A program made the position numbers and the translations under genes. Under the pieces are notes generated by a model. The model did no database searches. It was not told where the DNA came from and worked only from the letters and a program-made list of their open reading frames with translations. This document shows positions 37,067 to 47,519 of a DNA stretch of 64,000 bases, piece by piece (position 1 is the first letter of the stretch; each line of letters starts with the position of its first letter). This DNA is from Monocercomonoides exilis (lineage: Eukaryota; Preaxostyla; Oxymonadida; Polymastigidae): NCBI GenBank assembly GCA_001643675.2, contig LSRY02000010.1, forward strand, positions 377,001 through 441,000, written 5' to 3'.

Positions 37067-38794
37067 CTCCTTTGCATATTATATTTTTTGAAAAGTTGCG
37101 CAAGAAAGCATGCCATTTTGATATTCACATTGAAAGATCATATGTTTGGATTGAAGAAATTAGAAAAAAACATAAATTCAAAAAGACAATAGAAACAATT
37201 GCGTTCGCACCGTTCTATCTTGTGTGGACATTTTCAATTTGTAATTCCAAAGATAAAGAACGCTTTGTCTTTTCTGTTTGTTGTTATGGATGTTTTGATC
37301 AATTGGGATGTTTCGATTTGGAATATCCGTTTACGAAATGAGATTTCAGTGAGTACATTCATCCTGCAGAATAAGTAACATTATTTCATATGATGACAGC
37401 TGGAGATGATGGAGATGCATTGATTTTAAAATTCTTTCTGATTATTTGATAAATTGGACGGCCAAGGAAATGCAACAATTTTATTTATGGACGAAAAAAT
37501 CTGTATGTGTGTATTTTATAGTTTTCTATTGATTGTGAAGATATTTCCATCTGTATCCTCTCCAAAGTACAGGAATACGAGTTGTTGTTGAAATGGCCAA
37601 TCTCCGCTTTGGAGAGCAATACGATGGGAATGAAGCAGGTTATTGTATAGCAATTAGGAAATGGATGAAGTTACGGAAGATACATAATTTTCATAATTTT
37701 TATTTGGAGCAAGAGGTGAAAACAAATTCAACTGAGGTTTTGTTGAATGAAGATAAAAGGAAGGAATTTTGTAAAGATAAAATCTGCGCAAAATTATATA
37801 GTATTTTGAAACGCAAGACAGTGGAGCAGTTTGTGGCATTTTTGGATAAGGAAAGCAACTGGCAATATGGAAAGCAAGATATTTGTTGCTTCAAAAGGCA
37901 AGAATTCAATGGAAAAAAGGAGAGCCCCAAAATATCCGTTTTATTTATAAGATTTTCCTGTTTCTCTGACTGCACAAGGCAGATATGAAAAGCGACGAAT
38001 TTCTGCTTATGATTCCGTTTTTTTTTTTTTCAAATGAAAAAAGAACAGCCAATTACTATACAACCTATTATCGAGCATTTTTTAACAATCAAACAACATT
38101 CTGTCCAATTACATCTGGATTTCATTCTTCGAAGGGACAAACATTTTGAACAATCAAGGAGATTATCATTCGAAGTTTGCTTTCTTCAACGCAACAGGCA
38201 ACTGCAGAAAAATGCAGAATATTTGTGGTCAATCTCTTCAAGCGCAGCCATCCAGAGATTTTATTGTAATGCTCCATTTGCGTGACATTGATGCGGAGTT
38301 GGTTTGTGAGGACTTTGTTGCTTCGTTTTGAGTGTACTGATGTGCTTGCAGAAGTTATACAAGATGGTCATGTTTTCTCAGACGAACATTGAGAGTGGGC
38401 AATTTCTCTTGCAGCTGTTTAATATATAAATTTCTGATTGTTCTGCTGTTGGACTGTATTTATCTTGCGTTGCGGCTTCGATAGGAAATGGTTTTAAAAA
38501 AATGGAGAATTTCGTCAGATGTTGCTTTCAACCGAACATATTTTCTGAAGCTGATTGAGTTCACTCTGCTGCTCATATGCCGACACGTCGACTGATCTAT
38601 CATTGCATTACTTCATCTTCTAAGCGCGTTGCAGTAATTATTGAAACAGTGGCTTTTTTTTATGTGAAAGTGCTTCTGCAGCGTGTGGCAGCAAATGCAA
38701 TGAAATTGGAGATTCAATTTGTCAGTGGGAGTCAGCGGCGGTTGTGCAAGAAAAGCAAAAGAATGCTTCGATCAGATGCAGGACAAGGGAGACA
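37067..38794. other. Intergenic with unrecognised ORF fragments
   Basis: A 131-codon plus-strand ORF (37593-37988, MANLRFGEQYDGNEAGYCIA) and overlapping ORFs at 38034-38331 and 38577-38843 have non-repetitive composition but no recognisable domain, and stops lie between them. They could be remnants of a longer gene leading into segment B1. I do not call them as genes. Confidence 0.35.
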
Positions 38795-39582
38795 TTTGTT
38801 GTTGCAGCAGAACTGTGGAAGAAGGAAACGAACGAGAACTTAAGAAGGAGGAAGGAGGCAAATGAAAACATACAAAGAAAAAGGAGTGGAAAAAGAGGAA
38901 GAGGAAGAAGATAAATTTGATCGATTCGAATGAACTGCAAAGACTGCCTTCACAAAGAAATGCTTGAAAAAGAGTTGAAGAAAGAGCAAAAGAAGAAATA
39001 GAATCTGAAAGAGAAATGGAATGAAATGAATTCGATGATGCTCTTTGGACGAGCTGAACGACAAAGGCGAACAAAATTCATCTGCAGAAAAAGCAGACGT
39101 ATTATCTGCATCGATTTTCTTCATGGCCAACAACAGCTACAACAGATGGAAGATTCATTCTGTGTATCAATTAAAGAATTTGATGGACTTTCAAACAACA
39201 AATTCTCAAATGTGAAGAGATTTTTCTTCTCATCAGCCAAAAAAAAAGTCATCAATGAAGATATTAAAAAAGAAAGAAGAAAATATTTTATCTGCAAAAA
39301 CGTGACTTTTGCAGAAATCACTTTGAGAACTACGCTCAGAATAGTAAAAACTATTGGATCAAATAAAAAAAGCTTTGAAAAAAATAAGAAAAAATAATCA
39401 TTGAACTGTTCATAAAAATACCTCAAAAGCACACGAACACACATTCCATTCCAACATATAAGCAGAATATTGTTTAATCAGTGATTCTGTAATTACCATT
39501 TCCACTGCTTATCATTGCTTCTTTCTCCTCCAGGCTTTTTCTTGAATAAATATTTAACTTTCAGTGTTATCTCATGTTTCAT
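38795..39582 (+). repeat. Segment B1, first copy of a diverged duplicated sequence
   Basis: B1 aligns in the same orientation with B2 (50800-51447). Shared landmarks in order are a ttgcag acceptor-like start followed by a Lys/Glu-coding stretch, gagaaatggaatgaaatga, aacgacaaa, a Cys/Ser/Asn-coding block, caaacaacaaattctcaaat, atcatcaatgaaga, a cctcaaa.g.acac block, and ctttca.tgttatc at the end. Stops interrupt every frame in both copies. They look like decayed parts of one coiled-coil-rich gene. Confidence 0.65.
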
Positions 39583-39787
39583 TAATCAAAGCATAACTAT
39601 TCATTTGACTTTCTTTTTCAAACAAAAGCTGTTTTGCTCCAGATTTTCTTTTTTTCTGTTTTTTGAACATTAAAAAAAGGAATTTCAGAAGTTTTGATTT
39701 CATGATTTAATATTATTGATAATTATTGAAAAGAATTTAAATAAGGACGCACTTGAATATATGAATTTTTTATTTTGTTTTGTTTTA

Positions 39788-39845
39788 ATTCGCAAAAAGC
39801 GAATCTACTAACGCAACGAGCAGGTTTCCTTCTCAATAATGAGCT
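39788..39845 (+). repeat. Left inverted terminal repeat of the DIRS-like element
   Basis: This matches the reverse complement of 47212-47269: attcgca at the edge, gcgaatc, then gagcaggttt and ctcaataatgag, with scattered mismatches and a small indel. Inverted ends of this type are typical of DIRS-like elements. Confidence 0.7.
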
Positions 39846-39898
39846 TAATCTTAAATTATGGGTGGTTTATGATCAAACTTCGCTAACGAATTAACTTC

Positions 39899-40588
39899 TT
39901 GTTCAGACCATTGTCCTCGGTGGAAATGACGCTAAATCCTGTTAGTATGGCAGACAGTGAAGGCGAGAATAAGGAATTTGATCTTGTTCAGAGATTGAAG
40001 AGAGTTGAATACTTGACAGATGAAACGCCAAGGAGCCGAACATGGCAAAGTCAGTCCGGAGCTGCAAAGATGATACCAATGATAAAGGAGAAGATGGAAC
40101 GACTAAGAAGAAGAAGCAGATCGAGATCGAGCGAGTTCGAGTCGGATGCAAATTTTATTGTCGTGATCGCGAGAATGAAGCAAGGACAGCGTGAGAGAGG
40201 ACGTCGCACATATAACCGAACGAAGAGACTGGAGGACGAAGAGGATAGTGACTGGGATTCGGAAGAGCATGAAGTTGAAGAAAGATCACAAGGCTTTTTG
40301 GGAGCTTTCCCGGATGAATGGCTGATGCCCTTGAGACAGGTGGGTGAGCTGAAGAAGTTTATGGAGTTATGAAAGGCCGGATCAATCAGATTAAATGAGG
40401 ACGTCTTGAATTCATTCATTCCAGAGTGCGAAAAGGGATTTTAACAGGACATACGCATGCGAGCTGGAATGCCATAGCGGTGACAGCGATCACAGCTGAA
40501 GGAAGAAATGACTCACCAGAAGCTATACGAGTCATTGAGTTGCTCCAACCCGCCCTTGAATCGGGGTTTGAAACTGCCAAGGCGATTG
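39899..40588 (+). pseudogene. DIRS-like gag, 5' part, interrupted
   Basis: The first frame encodes a charged protein (LTDETPRSRTWQSQSGAAK, then an Arg/Ser-rich patch). It reads across a TGA at 40370-40372 with continuing homology-like sequence (AGSIRLNEDVLNSF). A frameshift near 40440 leads into ILTGHTHASWNAIAVTAI and GFETAKAI. The frame is then broken at 40588 by the inserted transposon and resumes exactly at 42993. A nucleic-acid-binding role is inferred only from position and the basic patch. Confidence 0.65.
40581..40588 (+). repeat. 8-bp target-site duplication, left copy (GGCGATTG)
   Basis: Identical to 42985-42992 and immediately outside both inverted repeats. Removing one copy and the element re-creates an unbroken gag codon (G|CA) and reading frame. 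Confidence 0.93.
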
Positions 40589-40778
40589 GGCATAGGTCTA
40601 AATTGTACCAGTAGTGAATTTGACATTTTTTTATAAAATTTCGATATATTATTGATTGTCATAATTAATTAACACTGTATTATCGAAAAAATTTCAAAAA
40701 TCTTAACTTCAAAAAGCTAACAAAAATTATTGATCAAACCCATAAATATATTTGAGTATTTTTCATTTTGTGTTTTGT
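40589..40778 (+). repeat. Left terminal inverted repeat of the nested transposon
   Basis: Pairs base for base with 42984 down to 42795. The two mismatches are at the seventh codon-like position of the outer end (ggtcta/ggtcca) and in gacattt/gatattt. Confidence 0.93.
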
Positions 40779-40987
40779 AAAGTATTGCAACAATTATGCT
40801 ATTAACAATTAAATTTACATTATCAAATTATATTAATCTACATGTTTCATAAATTTATTTTTTACATCTTGCTTTGCATAGGTTGTGCTCAAATAAAGTT
40901 CGAAGAATGATGCGAACTTGATAATCAGAAATTTTTAAGGGAGAGAATCTCTAAGCAAAGCATATTCATTTATTTTGTAGTGAATGA

Positions 40988-42598
40988 AACGGATCAGAGA
41001 CAACAGGAACAGAGAATTCATTCACTGATGGAAAATCGAGTGGAGGGGCCATCTGCATGCACAACAAGGGAAATGGAGAACTTTCAGTTTCGAGTTGTTT
41101 GTTTAATAACTGTTTTGCATTCAGTCGCGGAGGCAAAATCATGTGCCATACAATTAAATCTATTCAAATCGAAAAAAATTTTTTTAATTCATGCTCTGTT
41201 CAAAACAATGCCGGAGGAGGATTGTATGTGAATACCATTTCAACATGTGCTCGGATCAGCGGTTGTGAATTCCAGAATTGTAAAGCATACAGCGCTGGAG
41301 GAGGACTTTATATTGAAAAATTTAATGTTTCAGGGTCAGGATGCATTCCAACAGAAAATGGAGAAGGGGAGAGCGCGTGTGTGTTTGACTGCAGTTTCAC
41401 TTCATGCTCAGTCTCAAATATTAAAGGTGGAGGTTTCTTTTGCTATAATATTCCTGCGACAGAATTTAAAATGAGGAGCATTCAGTTTATTTCATGTTCA
41501 GCGCGGCAAGAGGGAGGAGGATTGGAGTTATATCCATACAGACAAGCATCACAAAATGATGTTATTTATTGTTATTTTTTGTTCTTTCATGAAGGCAAAT
41601 GAAGAAATGCAGCCAATCCAAATGGGCACGATATGATACACTTATAAAATTAAAATTTATATTTGGATTCTGGGAATCCGTTCTATGAATGCTCCACCAC
41701 ATACACAGATGATCAGAGAGTGTGCTACGGATATAATCCCTCTGGATCTTAAGTATATCAACATACAGATTAGAAGGATTGGCTGAGCGTCGGGATGAAG
41801 GATCGGTATGTTGGGGTGAGTGGGGATGACTCGAGCAATCTGTGTGGGATGAGTGAGGCAGCGCCGTGCAAGACAGTGGGGCATGCAGTGAGTTCGAGCA
41901 TGGCGCAGCTGAGCTCGACAATCACGTTGCTGAGTGGGAGGCATGTGAGCGAAGGGGCGACGATCAGTGTTGGGGAAAAGAAGATTTCTGTTGTTGGGAG
42001 AGGGAAAGAAGTGAGTGAAATTGGGACAAGTGCACTTTCTTCGCCTGCAACTACTATGTTCAGCATATCTTCTGGCAAACTGGAGACGGGGTATGAAGGG
42101 ATTGACCACAACGCGACAAGAAGCACATCTCCGAGTGTGTTTATGGTGTCTGATGGAAGCGGATCACTTTCATTGGAAGATGTGCTGATCAGTTCTTCCA
42201 CAACAGGAGGGAGAGGAATCTCATCGTCTGTGTAAGATGTAGTGCTGAGTCAGCTGAAGATGATTGATGTGGAGACAGAAAATATGAAAATATCACAGCC
42301 TTTGTTTGTCGAGCCGTCATCAGCAGAATCAGTATCTGGAGAAAATGTTTTTGTGAATGTGAATGTGAAGAATGTGAAATTGAGGAGAGGAGATGGAGTT
42401 GTTATTGCAATGAATGTAAAGTGAGAGGAGATATTTGTTGTGAGCTGCATAACAATAGAGGACTGTGAGTGCGCGAATGGGAATGGAGGAGCGATGAAGA
42501 TTGAGCTGGCGCCTTCTACAAGCAAAGCTCAAATTGGAACATCCACGTCGCAAGATGGAGCGAAATTAAATCTTGTGGATGAATTTTACAAAATATGA
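40988..42598 (+). pseudogene. Captured beta-helix (Pmp-like) surface gene fragment
   Basis: One reading frame spans 537 codons. It shows repeated Gly-Gly-Gly-[LFA]-x-[IVLMFC] turns with Cys/Asn-rich strands (SSGGAICMH, NNAGGGLYV, YSAGGGLYI, IKGGGFFCY, QEGGGLELY, NGNGGAMKI), the pattern of right-handed beta-helix outer-surface proteins. A second block (RYVGVSGDDSSNLCGMSEA) resembles the start of a new helix domain. The frame has seven nonsense codons (41600, 41645, 41651, 41750, 41771, 42233, 42422) but no frameshift. There is no signal peptide, membrane segment or kinase part, so it is an internal piece of a gene like the one at 58654. It lies wholly between the transposon's inverted repeats. 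Confidence 0.75.
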
Positions 42599-42794
42599 AT
42601 AAAAACTTAATTCAAATTGATGTAATATTTCATTTGTAATTCAATGCATTCTTCTCAAAATTTGCAATTCGAATACTTAAAGAAAATTAAAAACAATATT
42701 CTGATTTGATCTTTTCATTAAAAAGAAGTTGATATGAAAAAAAACAACAAAACAATAAATTCAGTGAATAATTAAAATATTGCTCAAATACATC

Positions 42795-42984
42795 ACAAAA
42801 CACAAAATGAAAAATACTCAAATATATTTATGGGTTTGATCAATAATTTTTGTTAGCTTTTTGAAGTTAAGATTTTTGAAATTTTTTCGATAATACAGTG
42901 TTAATTAATTATGACAATCAATAATATATCGAAATTTTATAAAAAAATATCAAATTCACTACTGGTACAATTTGGACCTATGCC
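42795..42984 (-). repeat. Right terminal inverted repeat of the nested transposon
   Basis: Reverse complement of 40589-40778 (188 of 190 identical by eye). Confidence 0.93.
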
Positions 42985-42992
42985 GGCGATTG
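42985..42992 (+). repeat. 8-bp target-site duplication, right copy (GGCGATTG)
   Basis: Identical to 40581-40588. The gag frame continues from here as AALTAQELRKAHTEED. Confidence 0.93.
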
Positions 42993-43564
42993 CAGCCCTA
43001 ACAGCACAAGAATTAAGGAAGGCGCATACAGAAGAAGACGAGAAGGAACGACTGAGAGGACTCTTTTGCTCCAATGCGCTTATTGCAGACTGTATCAGCA
43101 GAATAAGATTTTTGAACGTTATTCACCAGGCGAACAAGGAGAGCGCGAAAGGGTTTCTGGAAGGAGGAATGACCAAGGACATTCCAGAGAATCTAAGAAA
43201 GTGGGTTGAGAGCACAAGCTTTTTTCAAACAGAGGGAGATGCACCAAATTACGGAGTATCCCCTGTTTCTCCAACAGCCCTCGGACTCATCTCGGACAGG
43301 AGTGGGCGCGCAAGAAGTTACAGTACGGGCAGGAATGCCCAGTGCTTCGTCTGCAGGCAGCTCCAAGAACGTGGTCACGATGGGAGCTTCACGAATTTCG
43401 GAGAAAGGAGAAAGACAGCCCAAACTTCACACCAGCATACCCCGACATCTGTTGGGAGGCTTGCCCCGGTCACAGTTCCACTTCCCCCAGCCTTCCCAAG
43501 GATTCAAGGAGGAACAGCAACAGGAACGTCTATTGGAGTGGACAAATGTGCTTTGAAAGAGTGA
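42993..43564 (+). pseudogene. DIRS-like gag, 3' part
   Basis: This continues the interrupted gag in phase (LTAQELRKAHTEEDEKERL, then FLNVIHQANKESAKGFLEGG). A Cys-x2-Cys pair (CFVCRQLQERGHDG) may be a relic of a zinc knuckle, but spacing to the His and third Cys is not canonical. A second frame from 43342 is also open, and a frameshift near 43450 probably joins the two, so the original C-terminus is uncertain. Confidence 0.6.
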
Positions 43565-43723
43565 GGGGGAAGGGAACTGCGCAAAATAGCGAGACGATGA
43601 GAACAGAGAGAGAAGAGAGAGTGGAGAAAGAAGTGGGAGCTGCGCTTTTCCGAGAGATGGAAACAGACAGAAAGCTGACGAGCTCCGAAAGACTAACGAC
43701 AAGAAACCCTAGCTCTTGGCGAA

Positions 43724-45702
43724 ATGAGATCAGTGACGGAAGTGCCGAAACAATACATGAATATCGGAAAGGTGGTGCGGTTGTTAGACCAAGAGAAGGA
43801 GAGAGATCGAGAAACCACAGGGGATAGTGTGATGAAGATATCGAGAGAAGATGTGCAACACGATGCAACGAAAACAGAAGAAGACTCCCCATATCCCCGA
43901 GTGACGAGACAGATGAGCGAGATGAGGAACGAGAAGGAGAACGAGAATGAAGTCTGGAGAGCTTCTGGGATTGTTATCGAGTCCCCAATTGGGAGCGCAC
44001 TGGAGGAGAGCTCGAAGATAGCTACAGTAGATATTCTTGAAGGAGAAGAGGATACACAGATGCAGTATGGCCACAAGACTCCAGAAGTGAAGAGGAGCAT
44101 TGCGAGTGGACCACCGAAGGAGCCACTTCCTTGGAGACTAGTGAACAGACTGAACGAGTGGAAGAAGATTGGGGGAGACACACCAGTGATCCGTGGTACA
44201 AAAGCTCTGTGGAGAAGCCCCCAATCCCCAATCTCATACGAGGAGAGAAAACACAGACAAGAGTTTCGGTGGACGACGGAGATGATGAACAATTATTTAT
44301 CCCTCTTGGAGGAGGAATTGAAGGACGGAGTGGTGAAGTCCGTGCAGGAGTCGGAGGAAAAGTGGTTCAACCCAACATTCATATTTCTAAAGAAGTGGAA
44401 AGTGAAGATAGTAATACACCTGTATGATTTTTTTTCATGCATCCATACAGGGATGCATTGAGATTAATCACACTAGAAATAGCCCAGACCTTGAGGAGTT
44501 TGGGATGGATTCTTTCAGAAGAGAAATTGAACTTGTAATCGACAAGGAGCGTGGAGTTTCTGGGATGGTTGTGGAACTCAGAGAAGATGGAAGTGACGCT
44601 CCAAGAGAGGAAGAGAGTGCTTCTCCTGGAGGATGTACGAACGTGGATAACACTGGCAAAGAAGAGAAAGAGACAGAAGACGAGAGACCTGGCAGCACTC
44701 CTCGGGAGGTTGAATTTTGTGAGGTTACAACACCCACCAGCGAGTTTGTGGATGAAGCGTATGCAATACGTGCTGAGGCAGGTTATAGCCAGCGGGGGCT
44801 GGAAAAGAACGGAAATAGCCAACCCAATGTTGTTAGGAGAGTTGACACATTGGAAGAAGATCCTGCAAGAGAACAGACCGAGGTGTCCGAAGAGAAGGAA
44901 CAGACCAGCAGAGCTAACAACGGATGCGTCAGAGCTGGGATGGGGTGCAGTTTTAACAATACCAACAGAGAACAAAGAGGAGAAGATATATGTCCACGGG
45001 AGTTGGACCCTCCAGGAGAGTGCGTTAGCGATAAACGAGAAGGAGTCCAGAGCAGTGTTGAGGACACTAGAGAGAAAGGGAGTATGACTGAAAGAACAGA
45101 GGATAGACCATATTCGTTTGAGGACAGACAATATGTCCACGAGATGGACGATTCACTAGAAAAGGGGAGCGCCATCGCTCATTCCAACACTGAGGGCATT
45201 GGAGAAGAAATTGAACAGCCTGGACATCTCAATACAGACGGAACATCTCCTGGGAGAACAGAATACAGAAGCAGATGCACTTAGCCGGATGGCGAGAAAG
45301 CCGGACAACGCACTGAGGCGGGAGAAAGTCGCAGAGATATTACAAATAATCGCACCGAAAAAACTAGATATAATTTCAGAACAGATTGCACCGGTACCCT
45401 GCGGAAGTGCTTGGAGACTATCCTCTCTGAGAAGGAGGAGAGAGAGAGAAATGCCAAGAGGCGAGATAGTTCTAGTCCACCCGTTCCTGAGAAACATCGG
45501 ACGGACCCTGAACGAGAAGATGAAGGAAGCCCAGAGGGAACTAACGATTCTGATTCTGCCAGCCTGGCGGGGGCAGACCTGGACCCCGCTACTGCAGCCT
45601 GGGCATTTGACAAAGACCCTGGGGATTTATCAGGAGTGCATGATTCCGGGAGCGAAGATGAGAAGGGAAGGCTGGAAACTACCCCCAGGAGAGGTGATAT
45701 GA
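43724..45702 (+). pseudogene. DIRS-like reverse transcriptase-RNase H, internally deleted
   Basis: The N-terminal part shows the DIRS lead-in (LVNRLNEWKKIGGDTPVI, LLEEELKDGVV, KWFNPTFIFLKKWK). Right after it comes VIHLYD and, one frame over, FFFMHPYRDALRLITLEIA, which I read as the remains of the Tyr-x-Asp-Asp motif. The usual stretch of about 100 residues with motifs A and B is missing, so the enzyme cannot be active. The thumb follows (FLGWLWNSEKMEVTL, AALLGRLNFVRLQHPPASL). RNase H comes next: TTDASELGWGA, AINEKESRAVL, a one-frame shift, RTDNMSTRW and GEQNTEADALSR. Frameshifts lie near 44420, 44550 and 45090, with a stop near 44540. Confidence 0.78.
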
Positions 45703-45767
45703 ATCACACTGGAGAGGAAAATATCCCAGGAAGGGACCTCTTCTTAACATGGGAAGAATACGTTTGA

Positions 45768-46959
45768 GCAAGAGATATTGAAGCAGCAATTCTAAGAAAT
45801 CAAAAGAGCGAAAGAGACACGTGGAGATCGCTGCGAAGATATAAACAATTCCTTGATAAAGAGAGCATGGATGATACCGACCCCCTCACAACTAAAGATG
45901 CCAAATGGATTATGGCAGAGTTCACTGAAACACTTTCGAATACAAACCTATCTTGTTAAGTGATTCATCAGACAGTTCGGAAAGTACTGAATTCTATTAA
46001 CCTATTCAGAGAGACGAAAATTGTTGGGAAGGACATAGAGATATTTCTGAAAACCAATGTGGGAGAGAAACCAAGAAGGGGTAGTGTGATACAAATCGAC
46101 GTGGGATCAAACAATAATGACAAAATGAGCTGAAACAACCTTCGACACAACGGACCCACGAACACTCCAGAGGAGAGCCCTCATCCTCACTATAATTATT
46201 GAAGCATAAAGACCAGCAGAGCTGGAGAGAATGAGAAGTGATACAACGATATTTAATGACGAGTTAGTCCAGACACAAGTACAAACCAAGACGTCGGGAG
46301 GTGAGGTTGTCAAAGTTATTAAAAAGAAACACCCCAATCAACGCATCGATGCAGTAGTGGCACTCCAACGTTGGACGGATTATGCAAAGACAACTTATCA
46401 GAATAAACAGGTGTGGTTTGACATAGAATGGAGCAAGCCTGCAAACTTGCAGAAAATTGAGAAAGAGGAAACGGCTATTTATAGAGAGAACTGAATACCC
46501 GAAACTTTCACGGAGTCCTCGATAAGACACTCAGTGATTACACACTTAGCTAGACGAGAAAGAGCGGACTGGAAGGCAATCAATGCTTTTGCAAGATTGG
46601 CGCCAGGTTCGAGAGTGGACCAGGAATATTATCCCGTGTTACCAGTTCATGACACGAGATGGATCCTGGAGACAATCGGAGGCCCAGTACCCCTTGCTGA
46701 AAAGGGAGAAAAGTCGGAGAAGGACAGCAAAGGAAAAGAGATTTTAAATGAGAATACAGAATCAGGAACAAAGGAGAACACAGAAGAAAGGGCTCAAGCG
46801 GGGGGAGAAGCGGAGACGAGCAAGAGAAAGAATTTGAAGAGACGAGGATCGAGTCGAGAGAAGAGTTCGCATCATGAGAACGATATAGCACAACTCCCCA
46901 AGCGTGATGAGACACCCTCCATAATTCCCCCGCAACATTATGGAGCTCACGGAGGGTAG
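45768..46959 (+). pseudogene. DIRS-like tyrosine recombinase
   Basis: An N-terminal core-binding-like segment (ARDIEAAILRNQKSERDTW, then SLRRYKQFLDKESMDD) follows a TGA at 45765-45767. The catalytic domain shows box I as IIIEA-stop-RPAELERMR near 46190-46230, box II as SIRHSVITHL near 46520-46550 (the first His is replaced by Ser) and the nucleophile Tyr in GSRVDQEYY near 46610-46630. Stops at 45957 and in box I, plus frameshifts, inactivate it. DIRS elements use such an enzyme instead of a DDE integrase to insert circular DNA. Confidence 0.75.
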
Positions 46960-47211
46960 ACAAACTGCCTTGCAGAAGAAGCTCGAAACCGATCGGCGGA
47001 AACGCGGAGAGAGAAGCATAGGACAAATTGTCATGCCCGCTCAAGTACAGAAGACACGATCGAGAACCCCCCGAAGACAGCGCAAGAAGGGGAGGGAGTA
47101 GGGATAGAGGCCGCACCTTCATCCGCAGTCCCTCTGGTCATCCGCCGCACGGCAAGGTGCTAGGTATGAGGGTTTAAGATCAGAGGAGAGAAGAGAACGA
47201 GGGATTTCAAA

Positions 47212-47269
47212 ACTCATTATTGAGGAGCAAACCTGCTCCTTGCGATTGTTGATTCGCGCCATTGCGAAT
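47212..47269 (-). repeat. Right inverted terminal (or internal complementary) repeat of the DIRS-like element
   Basis: Reverse complement of 39788-39845 with mismatches. A sequence resembling the left end in direct orientation (gagacaggttttctccgaga) follows at about 47288, as in the compact arrangement of terminal and internal complementary repeats in DIRS elements. The true right border could lie further out. Confidence 0.6.
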
Positions 47270-47519
47270 TGATTGAAACAAGAGAGACAGGTTTTCTCCG
47301 AGATAATACCAACGCGTATGGAGAGAAGACAAGCGGCTGGATGCGAAGTGAAGCAACATTCTAGTGATAAGATGACGGAAAAAAATGTGCGAGATAGCAG
47401 GGGAGATAGAAAGATAGAAACCGTCCAGAGATATCAAGTGCATCCATAATCTGTATTGATAAACAGGAAAGTTAGTGAAACCGTTAAGAAGAACCCTACT
47501 CCTTTAATTCATGGCAAGG

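Larger units (their letters stand above)
40589..42984. mobile_element. 2396-bp DNA transposon with 190-bp inverted repeats, Pack-type cargo
   Basis: The two termini (40589-40778 and 42795-42984) are reverse complements over 190 bp with two mismatches and no gaps. They begin ggcataggtc and are flanked by the identical octamer GGCGATTG. The interior has no transposase. Instead it carries a fragment of a beta-helix surface-protein gene on the plus strand. An 8-bp duplication with long inverted repeats fits Merlin best among the superfamilies I know; hAT and P also make 8-bp duplications but usually have short repeats. Superfamily assignment is inference. Confidence 0.9.
39788..47269 (+). mobile_element. 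DIRS-like tyrosine-recombinase retrotransposon, decayed
   Basis: The order of domains is gag-like protein, reverse transcriptase, RNase H and tyrosine recombinase, all on the plus strand and without an integrase or protease domain. This is the DIRS/PAT/Ngaro layout. The ends are inverted rather than direct repeats. Every coding block contains stops or frameshifts, the reverse transcriptase core is deleted, and gag is split by a younger DNA transposon. Without that 2.4-kb insertion the element is about 5.1 kb. Borders are taken from the outer edges of the inverted repeats and may be off by some bases. Confidence 0.82.

Noticed and set aside
40988-42598. Reassigned stop codons (TAA/TAG as Gln, known in some oxymonads)
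   Set aside because: The PI4K and 5-phosphatase frames contain no in-frame TAA, TAG or TGA over thousands of codons. With reassignment such codons should appear. In-frame stops occur only in decayed copies.
40589-42984. hAT family assignment from the 8-bp duplication
   Set aside because: hAT ends are usually short and begin CAG or TAG. Here the repeats are 190 bp and begin GGC, so the superfamily is left open with Merlin preferred.
39788-47269. LTR (Gypsy-like) retrotransposon
   Set aside because: There are no long direct repeats or DDE integrase. A tyrosine recombinase with R, RH and Y boxes and inverted ends points to a DIRS-type element.
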